64,000 bases of DNA from Prado023 sp963700395. GTDB taxonomy: Bacteria; Actinomycetota; Actinomycetes; S36-B12; CAIYMF01. The notes under the pieces are model-generated. The model was not told where the DNA came from. It searched no databases and saw only the letters and a list, made by a program, of their open reading frames with translations. Location: positions 62,001 through 126,000 of the forward strand of contig CAVOXI010000002.1 in NCBI GenBank assembly GCA_963700395.1, in the 5' to 3' direction. The translations under genes and the position numbers were made by a program. Positions 52,611 through 62,009 of the stretch are shown here, piece by piece; position 1 is the stretch's first letter; every line of letters starts with the position of its first letter.

Positions 52611-55213
52611 CAGTCGACCGAGACCACCCGCACGACCGCCGTCCCCTCGGCGTCGCTGGCGGCGAGGTCCACCTCCGCGCTGATCCCCCAGTCGTGGTCG
52701 CGGTCGGGGTCGTCGAACACCTGCCGGACCCGCCACAGCCCCGGCTGCTCCTCGATCTGCAGCAGCAGCGGCCCGCGCGCGGACGGCCCGGTGCCGAGGT
52801 CCTCGTGCTGGGCGTAGTACTGCTCCATCGCTGCACGCCACCGGTCGGCGTCCCAGCCCGACTCGGCGTCGAGCTCCCCGAGGTCGTCCCAGCGGCGCAG
52901 CGCGGCCAGCTCGACGCGACGGAACAACGCATTGCGCACCAGGACCCGGAAGGCCCGCACGTTGGCCGTGACCGGGGGCGGGCCGGCGTCGACGCTGCGC
53001 CTGCCCACCAGGGCCATGTCGACATCCTCGGGGTGCAGCAGGCGCTCCCACTCGTCCAGGAGGCTCGAGTCGACCTGGCGCACCAGCTCACCCAGCCACT
53101 CGGTGATGTCAGCGAGCTCCTCGGTCCGGGCCTCGTCGGGCACGGTCCGCTTGAGCGCCTTGTAGGCGTCGGCCAGGTAGCGCAGGACCAGCCCCTCCGA
53201 GGCCGCGAGCCGGTGGTAGCCGACGTACTCCACGAACGTCATCGCCAGCTCGGAGAGCTCGCGGGCCACGGACTTGGGACGCAACGGGTGCTCGGTCACC
53301 CAGGGGTGGCCCTCGGCGTAGATCTCGTAGGCCGCCTCGAGGAGCTCGGCCAGGGGCTTGGGCCACGTGACCTCCTCGAGGAGCTCCATGCGCTCCTCGT
53401 ACTCGATCCCCTCGGCCTTCATGGCGGCCACCGCCTCGCCCCGGGCCCGGAACTGCTGGGCGAACAGGACCTGCCGGGGGTCCTCGAGCGTGGACTCGAT
53501 CACCGAGAGGACGTCCAGCGCGTAGGTCTCGGACTCCCGGTCGAGCAGCTCGATCGCCGCCAGGGCGAACGTCGACAGCGGCTGGTTCAGGGCGAAGTCG
53601 ACCTGGAGCTCATCGACGAGGCGCAGCGTGCGTCCGTCCGGATCCGGCGGGTCGACCACCTCAAGGACGCCGGCGGCCAGCAGCGACTCGCGCATGGCCG
53701 CAGCCCGCTCCACCAGCGCCTCGCGGGCGGCGGGCTCCTCGTCGTTGTCGGTCAGCAGGTGCGTCAGCGCAGCGGATGCGTCGCCGTGGCGGTGCGCGAC
53801 GTTGAGCAGCATGGCGTGGGTGACCTCGAACCGGGAGCGCAACGGCTCGGGATCGGCGGCGACCAGCCGGTCGAACGTCGCCCGGCTCCACGTCGGCGCC
53901 CCGTCGGGCGGCTTCTTGCGCACGATCCTGCGCAGCTTCTTCGGGTCGTCGCCGGCCTTGGCCACCAGCCGCTGGTTCTCGATCTCGTGCTCCGGGGCCT
54001 GGACGACCACCGTGCCCTCGATGTCGAACCCGGCGCGCCCGGCCCGCCCGGCGATCTGGTGGAACTCCCGCGCCCGCAGCAGCCGCGTGCGCCGCCCGTC
54101 GTACTTGGACAGCGACGTGATGAGGACCGTGCGGATCGGGACATTGATCCCGACGCCCAGGGTGTCGGTGCCGCACACCACCTTGAGCAGGCCCGACCTC
54201 GTGAGCTGCTCGACGAGGCGCCGGTAGCGGGGCAGCATGCCTGCGTGGTGCACGCCGATCCCGTGGCGCACGAGGCGGGTCAGGGTGCGGCCGAACCCGG
54301 CGGTGAACCGGAAGTCCCCGATGGCCGCGGCGATCGCGTCCTTCTCGGCCCGGGTGCACACGTTCAGGCTCATCAGCGCCTGGGCGCGTTCCAGGGCCAG
54401 TGCCTGCGTGGGGTGCACGACGTAGATCGGTGCCCGGCCGGCCTCGAGGAGCTCCTCGATCGTCTCGTGGATGGGGGTCAGGGCGTAGGAGTAGGTCAAC
54501 GGCACGGGGCGCACCCCGTCGGCGACGATCGCGGCCGGCTGGCCGGTCCGGCGGACCAGGTCATCGCGGATCCGGCGCATGTCGCCCAGGGTCGCGGACA
54601 TCAGCAGGAACTGGGCTCCGGTCAGCTCGATGAGCGGCACCTGCCACGCCCACCCGCGGTCGCGGTCGCCGTAGTAGTGGAACTCGTCCATGCAGACCAC
54701 GCCCACATCGACCGCTGACCCCTGCCGCAGCGCCAGGTTGGCCAGGATCTCGGCGGTGGCACAGATCACGGGCGCCTCGGGGTTCACGGCGGCGTCCCCG
54801 GTGACCATCCCCACCTTCTCGGGCCCGAGCAGGTCGCACAGGTCGAAGAACTTCTCCGAGACCAGGGCCTTGATGGGCGCGGTGTAGTAGACCCGTCGAC
54901 CCTGCGCCAGCGCGAAGAACATCGCTCCGATCGCCACGAGGCTCTTGCCCGACCCGGTGGGCGTGGCGAGGATGACGTGCGAGCCGGAGGCCAGCTCCAG
55001 CAGGGCGTCCTCCTGTGCGGGATACAGGGTGAGCCCGTTGCGATCGGCCCACGTGGCGAAGTCCTCGAGCAGGTCCTCGGGACTGGGCCCCGGCCCCTCC
55101 CCCGCCGACCCCGCGGACCCCGCGGACCCGAGTGCCGCCAGCAGGGCGATCAACGTCGCACCCCCGCCGGGACCGGATCCCGGCCCGGCCTGGGCAGCGT
55201 CTGTGAGGGTCAC
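52604..55213 (-). CDS. DUF3516 Ski2-like DEAD/DEAH-box helicase
   Basis: 869 aa. Q-like motif YPAQEDALLEL, Walker A TPTGSGKS near residue 84-91, motif II DEFH, motif III SATLGD, motif VI QIAGRAGRAG. A long C-terminal DUF3516 region follows. Ski2-type ATP-dependent RNA/DNA helicase found in actinobacteria, role not established. The N-terminal 45 residues are Gly/Ala-rich. Apparently monocistronic. Confidence 0.92.
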   Translation of the reverse strand: MTLTDAAQAGPGSGPGGGATLIALLAALGSAGSAGSAGEGPGPSPEDLLEDFATWADRNGLTLYPAQEDALLELASGSHVILATPTGSGKSLVAIGAMFFALAQGRRVYYTAPIKALVSEKFFDLCDLLGPEKVGMVTGDAAVNPEAPVICATAEILANLALRQGSAVDVGVVCMDEFHYYGDRDRGWAWQVPLIELTGAQFLLMSATLGDMRRIRDDLVRRTGQPAAIVADGVRPVPLTYSYALTPIHETIEELLEAGRAPIYVVHPTQALALERAQALMSLNVCTRAEKDAIAAAIGDFRFTAGFGRTLTRLVRHGIGVHHAGMLPRYRRLVEQLTRSGLLKVVCGTDTLGVGINVPIRTVLITSLSKYDGRRTRLLRAREFHQIAGRAGRAGFDIEGTVVVQAPEHEIENQRLVAKAGDDPKKLRRIVRKKPPDGAPTWSRATFDRLVAADPEPLRSRFEVTHAMLLNVAHRHGDASAALTHLLTDNDEEPAAREALVERAAAMRESLLAAGVLEVVDPPDPDGRTLRLVDELQVDFALNQPLSTFALAAIELLDRESETYALDVLSVIESTLEDPRQVLFAQQFRARGEAVAAMKAEGIEYEERMELLEEVTWPKPLAELLEAAYEIYAEGHPWVTEHPLRPKSVARELSELAMTFVEYVGYHRLAASEGLVLRYLADAYKALKRTVPDEARTEELADITEWLGELVRQVDSSLLDEWERLLHPEDVDMALVGRRSVDAGPPPVTANVRAFRVLVRNALFRRVELAALRRWDDLGELDAESGWDADRWRAAMEQYYAQHEDLGTGPSARGPLLLQIEEQPGLWRVRQVFDDPDRDHDWGISAEVDLAASDAEGTAVVRVVSVDCY

Positions 55214-55267
55214 GCCCTGACCCTCCCATGGCCGGGGCCGATCGCGCGCATGGATCGTCGGGGCACT

Positions 55268-56182
55268 TCAGTGCTTGTTCGCGTTGGCGGCAGCCAGGCG
55301 CAGGGCCTCGACCAGGCGCAGGACCGTCGGTTCCGTCCGCAGCGCCGGGCGCGTCACCAGCCAGATGTGCCGCGGGGTCGGGGCGGGACCGAGCCGCCGC
55401 ACGGCAACACCGTGACGCAGGGCGCCCAGGGCGAGCAGGGGCACCAGCGACACGCCCATCCCGGCGGCGACGTAGCCCTGGGTGACGGGGAACTCGTCGC
55501 TCTCCGCGATCACCTTCGGGGTGAAGCCCGCACGCCGGCAGATCGCGACCGTCGTGCGCTGCACGTAGTCGTCGGGCCCGGTCGTGACGATCCAGTCGGC
55601 ATCCGAGAGGTCCTCCAGGGCGATGACCCGGCGACGGGCCAGGGGGTGGGTGCTGGGCAGGAGCAGCCGGTACTGGTCGTCGAGGAGGTGCCACCTGTGC
55701 AGGTCGTCGTCCGGCTGGGCGCCGCGCGCGAACGGCTCGACCACCACGACCAGCTCGACCTCGCCCGCGCGCAGGCGGCGCAGGGCGGCCGCGGTCTCGT
55801 CCACGCTCGGGCGCACCTTCACGCCGGGCATGGTGTCGCGCAGCGTGGCGATCGCCTCCGGCAGCAGGGCCTCGCCGGCTGAGGGGAAGGCGACCACCCG
55901 GATCCGCCCGACGCGCCCGTCACGCAGGTCAGCCAGGGCGTTCTCAGCCTCTTCGACCTCGTGGAGCACCCGCAGGGCATGCGTGGCCAGGAGCTGTCCC
56001 GCTGCTGTCGGGCGGACGCCGCGACCGGCCTTCTCGAACAGGACCGACCCTGCCTGCGCCTCCAGCTGTGCCAACTGCTGGCTCACCGCGGACACCGTGT
56101 AGCCCAGTGCCGCGGCAGCCTGGGTCAGCGACCCCTCCTCGACCACGATCCGATGGACGTTCAGCAGGCGCGTGCTCAACAT
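55268..56182 (-). CDS. LysR family transcriptional regulator
   Basis: 304 aa. N-terminal winged helix (LLNVHRIVVEEGSLTQAAAALGYTVSAVSQQLAQLE) and a periplasmic-binding-like effector domain (VVAFPSAGEALLPEAIATLR, GYVAAGMGVSLVPLLALG). Divergent from a small membrane-peptide gene, with a perfect dyad between them. Effector unknown. Confidence 0.92.
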   Translation of the reverse strand: MLSTRLLNVHRIVVEEGSLTQAAAALGYTVSAVSQQLAQLEAQAGSVLFEKAGRGVRPTAAGQLLATHALRVLHEVEEAENALADLRDGRVGRIRVVAFPSAGEALLPEAIATLRDTMPGVKVRPSVDETAAALRRLRAGEVELVVVVEPFARGAQPDDDLHRWHLLDDQYRLLLPSTHPLARRRVIALEDLSDADWIVTTGPDDYVQRTTVAICRRAGFTPKVIAESDEFPVTQGYVAAGMGVSLVPLLALGALRHGVAVRRLGPAPTPRHIWLVTRPALRTEPTVLRLVEALRLAAANANKH

Positions 56183-56224
56183 GCCCCGGACTCTACAGCA
56201 ATCCTGATCAATACCTAAGCAACT

Positions 56225-56241
56225 GTTGCTGGACCAGCAAC
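56225..56241. promoter_or_regulatory. Perfect dyad in the lysR / small-peptide intergenic region
   Basis: GTTGCTGG-A-CCAGCAAC, eight perfect base pairs around one central base, in the 74-bp gap between the divergent starts. Position and symmetry fit a LysR-type operator controlling both directions. It contains no strict T-N11-A box, so binding is inferred only. Confidence 0.55.
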
Positions 56242-56256
56242 GATGAAAGGCGTACC

Positions 56257-56439
56257 GTGGAGCTCACAAAACAACGCAAACCCGCTACAACGAAGGTGAT
56301 CCTCGTGATCGTTGTCCTGTTCCTCTTCCTGCTCCTGATGTGCGCCCTGGCGCCGTGGCTCGGCACTGACACCAGTGACGACCGCAGTGAGCAGGCACGG
56401 CCGACGAACGGTTGGTACCCCGCGATCAGGATGCGCTGA
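56257..56439 (+). CDS. Small single-pass membrane peptide divergent from lysR
   Basis: 60 aa: short basic cytoplasmic N-terminus (ELTKQRKPATTK), one strong transmembrane helix (VILVIVVLFLFLLLMCALAP) and a polar C-terminal tail ending GWYPAIRMR. GTG start with AAAGGCG upstream. Lys-rich start and use of ACA/AAA codons differ from neighbouring genes. No family recognised. Likely target of the adjacent LysR protein. Confidence 0.6.
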   Translation: MELTKQRKPATTKVILVIVVLFLFLLLMCALAPWLGTDTSDDRSEQARPTNGWYPAIRMR

Positions 56440-56466
56440 CCGCACGCCCCTGACCGTCAGGCACTC

Positions 56467-57507
56467 CTAGCCCCTCTTGCGGGCCGCGGCCTCCTTGGCG
56501 ATCCGTGCGAACTGCTTGCCGTACTTGCGCAGCTCATGCGGCGACGAGCGGAGTGCTGCGCTGGCGACCTCGCGCTGCAGGCGCCGCCACGAGTCGTACC
56601 GCTCGCGGGCGATCCGCCCGTCGGAGAGCGCGTCCAGCACGGCGCACCCCGGTTCGCTGAGGTGGGCGCAGTCGCCGAACCGGCACAGGGCGGCCAGCTC
56701 CTGGATCTCGGCGAACGACGAGTCGACGGACTCGGGGTCCGCGAGGAGGCCGACCGACCGGATCCCCGGCGTGTCGATGATCACCCCACCGCCCGGCACC
56801 AGGTGCAGCTGCCTGGCCGAGGTGGTGTGCCGGCCCTTGGCATCGCCCGCGCGCACGGCGCCTGTGGCCGCCGCCTCACGACCGAGCAGGACGTTGGCGA
56901 GTGTGGACTTCCCCGCTCCTGACTCCCCGATCAGCACGGCGGTCCTGCCCGCGATCACTGAGCGGACCTCGTCCAGCCCCACCCCCTCCGCGGCCGAGGT
57001 CACGAGAACCCGCACGCCGGGATGCTCGAGCTCGAGCCGTGGGAGGTCCACGGGGTCAGCGGCCGCGGACTTGGTCAGCACGAGGACCGGATCGGCACCC
57101 GCATCCCACGCCTGGGCGGCGACGCGCTGGATCCGCCCGGAACGCACGGGGCGGTCCAGGCCGCAGGTGATCAGGACGACGTCGACGTTGGCCGCGAGGG
57201 CCTGCTCCCCGGTCCCGTCGGCGGTCAAGCGCCGCAGCAGCGAGGTACGTGGCAGGACCTCGACGATTCGCGCCCCGTCGGGTCGCCCGTCGTGTGGATC
57301 GTGGATCGCCAGCCAGTCACCGACCGTTGGCGGGGGCTCGAGGCGGGCGCTGAGCATGAGCGAGCGGGTCCCAGTCGGCGTCATCGCCAGCAGGGAGCTC
57401 CCGTCATGGCGCAGGACCCTCGCCGGGTGGGTGCCGGGCGGAAGGTCCTCGGCCCGGTGCTGGGTGTAGCCGTAGGGATGCAGTACGTCGTGGGACAGCA
57501 GGGACAC
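56467..57507 (-). CDS. rsgA: Ribosome small-subunit-dependent GTPase A
   Basis: 346 aa circularly permuted GTPase. G4 (LTKSA) precedes G1 (GESGAGKST) and G3 (DTPG). The zinc knuckle CRFGDCAHLSEPGC follows. N-terminal OB-fold region. Assists late 30S subunit maturation. ATG at 57507. Divergent from an ABC-2 operon. Confidence 0.93.
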   Translation of the reverse strand: MSLLSHDVLHPYGYTQHRAEDLPPGTHPARVLRHDGSSLLAMTPTGTRSLMLSARLEPPPTVGDWLAIHDPHDGRPDGARIVEVLPRTSLLRRLTADGTGEQALAANVDVVLITCGLDRPVRSGRIQRVAAQAWDAGADPVLVLTKSAAADPVDLPRLELEHPGVRVLVTSAAEGVGLDEVRSVIAGRTAVLIGESGAGKSTLANVLLGREAAATGAVRAGDAKGRHTTSARQLHLVPGGGVIIDTPGIRSVGLLADPESVDSSFAEIQELAALCRFGDCAHLSEPGCAVLDALSDGRIARERYDSWRRLQREVASAALRSSPHELRKYGKQFARIAKEAAARKRG

Positions 57508-57708
57508 TGTGGTTTCCTCATCGAGTGTCGCCGGGGGCGGCGATGCGTGCCTGCCAGGTCAGCAGGACGACGCGGGGGTCAGGGGGTTGTGGGGAGGGCG
57601 TGCTGCACAACACTCATGGGCGCGTCCTCCCTCCCGATCTCGATGTGGTGCCACCACGGTAGCCGACCGACGCAGGGGCCTGCAAGGGTCGGTGACTAGT
57701 CTGGATCC

Positions 57709-58614
57709 ATGCTCCAGGTGCGCGCGGTCTCCCACGCGTTCGGCGACCGGAGGGTCCTGGACGGCGTGACCTTCGACGTCCCTCCCGGGGTGCTGACCGG
57801 GCTCCTGGGACCCAACGGCGCCGGCAAGACGACCCTCATGCGCATCATGTTCGGGGTCATCGACCCCCTGGCCGGCGAGACCCACTGGGACGGCCATCCG
57901 GTGACGAGCCTGGACCGCCGCCGCTGGGGGTACATGCCCCAGGAACGGGGTCTGTACCCGGCGATGCCGGCAGGCGAGCAGCTGGTGTACCTGGCGCGCC
58001 TGCACGGCGTGAGTCGCAGCCGGGCGACGAGCTCGGCGCGGGACCTGCTCGAGGAGCTCGGGCTCGCGGACCGCTGGTCGGACCGTGCGGACAAGCTCTC
58101 CGGCGGGATGCAGCAGCGCCTCCAGCTGGCAGCGGCACTCGTCCACGAACCCGACGTGATCGTGCTGGACGAGCCGTTCGCGGGGTTGGACCCGGTCGCG
58201 GTCGCCGAGCTGTCGACGACGCTGCTCGAGCGCGTGCGCGCCGGTCGGACCGTGCTCTTCTCCAGCCACCAGCTCGACCTGGTCCAGGACCTGTGCGAGT
58301 CGATCGTGATGCTCGATGCCGGTCGCACCGTGCTCGAGGGCCGAGTGGCGGACCTGCGGGCGTCCTCGGGACGCAGGCAGCTGCGCCTGACCGTCGCCGA
58401 CCCCGACCGCCGCTGGCTGGCCGCATTCCCCCAGGTGCGGGTGGTCGAGGAGGCAGCCGACGACGTGCGCCTCGACCTGCCCCCGGGGACCGACCCCCTG
58501 GCCGTCCTCGACGCCGCCCGGGCCGCGGGCCACGTCTCCGACTTCGGCCTGGAGCTGCCCACGCTCTCCCAGCTCTTCATGGCGGCCGTCGGCGACCTGC
58601 AGGAGGCGTCATGA
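57709..58614 (+). CDS. ABC-2 transporter ATP-binding protein (NatA-like)
   Basis: 301 aa. Walker A GPNGAGKTTL, Q-loop YMPQERGLYPAMPA, signature LSGGMQQRLQLAAALV, Walker B VIVLDEPFAGLDP, H-loop LFSSHQLDLVQDL. The C-terminal 80 residues form a small accessory domain. YMPQERGLYP and LEGRVADLR resemble NatA (Na+ export) ATPases. Overlaps its permease by 4 bp. Confidence 0.92.
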   Translation: MLQVRAVSHAFGDRRVLDGVTFDVPPGVLTGLLGPNGAGKTTLMRIMFGVIDPLAGETHWDGHPVTSLDRRRWGYMPQERGLYPAMPAGEQLVYLARLHGVSRSRATSSARDLLEELGLADRWSDRADKLSGGMQQRLQLAAALVHEPDVIVLDEPFAGLDPVAVAELSTTLLERVRAGRTVLFSSHQLDLVQDLCESIVMLDAGRTVLEGRVADLRASSGRRQLRLTVADPDRRWLAAFPQVRVVEEAADDVRLDLPPGTDPLAVLDAARAAGHVSDFGLELPTLSQLFMAAVGDLQEAS

Positions 58615-59795
58615 TGACCTCCACGGGATGGTGGGAGGGCACCCGGCTGGTCGCCGGCCGCAGCCTCTCCGACGGGGTCCGCTCCCGCACGGTCCGGGTC
58701 ACCACGCTGATCCTGCTGGCGGTCGGACTGGCCGTGGTGTTCGTGCCACGACTGCTCAGTGGGGACGGCACGACGTACACCCTTGCGACCGTCGGTGAGG
58801 CCTCCGCGCCCCTGCGCGCCCAGCTGGACTCCGCGGGCGAGGCCGCCGAGTTCGGTGTCGCGTACCTCGTGGTGGCCGACGCGCCTGCCGTCGAGGGCGC
58901 CGTCCGCGAGGGGGACGCGACCGTCGGGCTGGCCGGCCCGACGATGTACGTGCGCAGCGACGCACCGGGGGCGTTCCCGGTCCTCGTGGCCCAGGCCGTC
59001 GTCGCGCAGGAGGGCGCGGAGATGCTCCTCGAGGCCGGCCTCACGCCGCAGGAGATCGCGGCCGTGTCCTCGATCCCCCCGCCGGAGCAGGTCGAGGTGG
59101 GGCCGGCGCAGGACCCGGGACGTGCTGCCGTCGGCTTCGCCGCGGGGATCGTGCTGTACATGGCCATCATGTTCAGCGGCAACATCATCGCGATGAACGT
59201 CGGGGTGGAGAAGTCCACGAGGATCGCCGAGGTCCTCCTCGCCGTGCTGCGGCCCAGCCAGATCCTCGTCGGCAACGTCCTGGGCATCGGCCTGCAGACG
59301 CTGGTCCAGCTGCTCGCCCTGGCGGTGCCGATCCTCGCCGCGATCACCGTCACCGACGGCCTGGACCTGCCGGCGGTCGCCTCCGGGGACATCATCCTGG
59401 GCGTGGCGTGGTTCGTCCTGGGCTTCCTGCTGTACGCCTTCCTGTTCGCGGCCGCCGCGGCCCTGGTGGACAAGGTGACCGAGGTCGGGTCGGCGATCAT
59501 GCCGGTGACCACGGTGCTGATCCTTGCCTACCTCGGGGCGGTCATCGTCGTGCAGCAGGACCCCGGATCCACCCTGAGCGTGGCACTGTCGATGTTCCCG
59601 CTGACCTCCCCGATGGCCATGCCCATCCGGTGGTCGTCGGGGACCGTCCCCGAGTGGCAGCTGGCCGCGAGCATGCTCCTGGCGCTGGCGGCGGCAGTCC
59701 TCCTTGCCTGGTTCGCGTCCCGGGTGTACCGGCGCGCCCTGGTCATCACCGGGCGTCGGCTGAAGCTGCGCGAGGTCCTCGCCGAGCGGAGCTGA
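58611..59795 (+). CDS. ABC-2 transporter permease (NatB-like)
   Basis: 394 aa. One N-terminal transmembrane helix (TLILLAVGLAVVFVPRLL), a large extracytoplasmic domain (about residues 45-170) and five to six C-terminal helices (GIVLYMAIMFSGNIIAMNVG, VEKSTRIAEVLLAVLRPSQI). That is the NatB/ABC2_membrane_3 layout. Exports Na+ or a peptide/drug with the preceding ATPase; the substrate is not determinable. Followed by the second 19-bp-phased repeat. Confidence 0.9.
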   Translation: MMTSTGWWEGTRLVAGRSLSDGVRSRTVRVTTLILLAVGLAVVFVPRLLSGDGTTYTLATVGEASAPLRAQLDSAGEAAEFGVAYLVVADAPAVEGAVREGDATVGLAGPTMYVRSDAPGAFPVLVAQAVVAQEGAEMLLEAGLTPQEIAAVSSIPPPEQVEVGPAQDPGRAAVGFAAGIVLYMAIMFSGNIIAMNVGVEKSTRIAEVLLAVLRPSQILVGNVLGIGLQTLVQLLALAVPILAAITVTDGLDLPAVASGDIILGVAWFVLGFLLYAFLFAAAAALVDKVTEVGSAIMPVTTVLILAYLGAVIVVQQDPGSTLSVALSMFPLTSPMAMPIRWSSGTVPEWQLAASMLLALAAAVLLAWFASRVYRRALVITGRRLKLREVLAERS

Positions 59796-59819
59796 CCGCT
59801 GCCGGACCGCCCATCGGGG

Positions 59820-59906
59820 ACCTTGCTCCCGTCTCGGCGATCTGCTCCCGTCCAACTGGGAGCAGATCGTCCGAACGGGAGCAGGACGTGAAGTGGGGAG
59901 CGGATC
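59820..59906. repeat. 19-bp-phased inverted repeat array, copy 2
   Basis: Five 11-mers at exact 19-bp steps: ACCTTGCTCCC (59820), GATCTGCTCCC (59839), then inverted GGGAGCAGATC (59858), GGGAGCAGGAC (59877) and GGGAGCGGATC (59896). Same word, period and orientation switch as at 6563-6630. It lies between the convergent stops of the NatB-like permease (59795) and the VWA gene (59931). Confidence 0.85.
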
Positions 59907-59930
59907 GCGGGCGTCGCGGGCGCGGCGCGG

Positions 59931-61091
59931 TCAGCGCCGGGCGCCTCGGTTGAGCAGCGCCATCCCCTCGGTGAGTCCGTCCACGCTCAGCGGGAACATC
60001 GGGATGACCTCGCCGATGTCCTGGATCGTCGTCCCGGCCCAAGCCGGGCGCGGTTCCGGGTTCAGCCACACCGCGTCGGTGAAGTGCTCGCGCAGGATCC
60101 GCAGCCACCCCAGCCCGGAGATCGCGTCCGGACCGTCCGCGGACCAGTGCCCGCCCATGCTCAGCTCGTAGGGGGCCATCAGCGCATCACCGACGATGAT
60201 CAGCTTGTAGTGGGAGCCGCACTGGCGCATGAGGTCCGCGACGGTCGTCGCCTCGGCGAACGCCGTCGTGCCGTAGACCTCGCCGTAGACGCAGTTGTGG
60301 AAGTAGTGGGTCCGCAGCTCCTTGAAGTGGGTGGCCTTCTTCGTCGCGCTGAACAGCTGGGACATGAGCTCGGTGTAGGGGTGCATCGAGCCACCGACGT
60401 CGATCATCAGGATCACGTGCGTGTTCGGCCGGCTCGGCGGACGGGTGACGACCTCGATCTCCCCGGCGTTGCGGGCCGTCGCATCGATCGTGGCGGCGAT
60501 GTCGAGCTCGTCGGCGGCACCGTCGCGGACGAACGCGCGCAGCCGGCGCAGGGCCACCTCGAGCTGGCGGATGTCCAGGGTCACGTCAGACCGGTAGCCG
60601 CGGTAGCGCCGGGCGTCGGCGACGCGGATGGCAGCGCGCCCTCCTCCCGAGGACCCGGTGCTCAGGCCGCCCGCAGACGTCCCGCCCTGGCCGAACGGCG
60701 AGGTCCCGCCGTTGCCGATCCAGTAGGGGCCGCCGTCGTGGCGCTCGGTCTGCTCCCGCAGGCGCCTCTGGTACTCGGCGAGGAGCTCGTCGAGGTCGGG
60801 CAGCGCGTCGTCGCCGGGCTCAGCGCGCTCACCCCGCTCGGCAACCTCGTCGAGCCACTCGCGCATCTCGTCGGACATGCTCAGGATCCCGCGGTACTCC
60901 GCGGCGAAGGCCCGGTCGAAGGCGTCGAGGTGGCCCTCGTGGTGGATCAGGATCGCGCGGGCCACGTGGTAGAAGCCGCTGACGCTGTTCTGGTGCGCCC
61001 CGGCGGCCAGCGCGCGGCCCAGCGCGAGGGCCTCGGTGGTTCCGACCGGGACGCGCTGCGCCCGCAGCTGGTAGAGCAGCGGGAGGAACAT
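59931..61091 (-). CDS. VWA domain (CoxE-like) protein
   Basis: 386 aa. An N-terminal helical region and a Gly/Ser-rich linker (GNGGTSPFGQGGTSAGG) precede the von Willebrand A domain, whose metal-ion site is MIDVGGSMHPYTEL (DxGxS). IIVGDALMAPYELS supplies the later MIDAS Asp. Partner of MoxR-type AAA ATPases in chaperone-like metal or cofactor insertion complexes. ATG overlaps the ATPase stop by one base (TGATG). Confidence 0.88.
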   Translation of the reverse strand: MFLPLLYQLRAQRVPVGTTEALALGRALAAGAHQNSVSGFYHVARAILIHHEGHLDAFDRAFAAEYRGILSMSDEMREWLDEVAERGERAEPGDDALPDLDELLAEYQRRLREQTERHDGGPYWIGNGGTSPFGQGGTSAGGLSTGSSGGGRAAIRVADARRYRGYRSDVTLDIRQLEVALRRLRAFVRDGAADELDIAATIDATARNAGEIEVVTRPPSRPNTHVILMIDVGGSMHPYTELMSQLFSATKKATHFKELRTHYFHNCVYGEVYGTTAFAEATTVADLMRQCGSHYKLIIVGDALMAPYELSMGGHWSADGPDAISGLGWLRILREHFTDAVWLNPEPRPAWAGTTIQDIGEVIPMFPLSVDGLTEGMALLNRGARR

Positions 61092-61919
61092 CAGTACCGG
61101 CGCCGCGTCCGGCCGCTGATCTGGTCGTTGAACGCCGCGAGGTCCTGCTCCTTCTTGAGCAGCGTGCCCAGGAAGGGCGTGCTGCCGTCGAGCTCCACGG
61201 CGTCGGGCTGCGCGAGGCGCAGCATCGCGATCCAGTCGATCAGCTCGCTGGTGGAGGGCCGCTTGCGCACGCGGTCCATGCCGCGGATCTCGTAGAACAC
61301 CTCGAGCGCCTGCGACAGGAGCGTGTCATCCAGCCCGGGGTGGTGCACCTCCACGATGCGCGACATCAGGGCGGAGTCGGGGAAGTCGATGAAGTGGAAC
61401 ACGCAGCGGCGCAGGAAGGCGTCGGGCAGCTCCTTCTCGTTGTTGCTGGTGATGATCACCACGGGCCGCTGGGCCGCGACGATCGTCTCCCCCGTCTCGG
61501 AGATCGTGAAGCGCATGCGGTCGAGCTCGTGGAGCAGGTCGTTGGGGAACTCGAGGTCGGCCTTGTCGATCTCGTCGATGAGCAGCACGACCCGCTGCTC
61601 GGCGCTGAACGCCTGACCCAGCGGCCCGAGGTGGATGTAGTCGCCGATGTCCTGCACGTCGTCGTCGCCGAAGCGGCAGTCGTAGAGCCGCTGCACGGTG
61701 TCGTAGACGTACAGGCCGTCCTGCGCGCGGGTCGTGCTCTTGACGTGCCAGCGTGACCAGCTCCATGCCCAGGGCCTCGGCGATGGCCTCAGCCAGCAGC
61801 GTCTTGCCGGTGCCGGGCTCGCCGTGGACGAGCAGGGGCTTCTCGAGGACCAGCGCGCAGCGCACGGCCGTCTCGAGGGCCGGATCGGTGAGGTAGGACG
61901 AGGTCCCGGCGAACTCCAT
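61091..61919 (-). CDS. MoxR-like AAA+ ATPase, frameshifted
   Basis: About 276 aa after correction. ATG at 61919 begins MEFAGTSSYLTDPALETAVR. Walker A is GEPGTGKTLLAEA, Walker B LLIDEIDKAD, sensor 1 VIITSNNEKELPDAFLRRC (arginine finger region). The frame changes near 61750: removing one base yields ELVTWHVKSTTRAQDGLYVY, the usual family sequence. Works with the VWA protein encoded next. Confidence 0.88.
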
Positions 61920-62009
61920 CGAGGCTCCCTTCAGGGTCCGCGCCAGCCTACGCGCGCGACGCAGCACCCACAGCGTCTAGCGTGGCCGGTACGAGCCGAG
62001 GAGGCGTGC

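Noticed and set aside
52229..54718. 829-residue plus-strand open frame
   Set aside because: Antisense shadow of the DUF3516 helicase, with no recognisable domain of its own.
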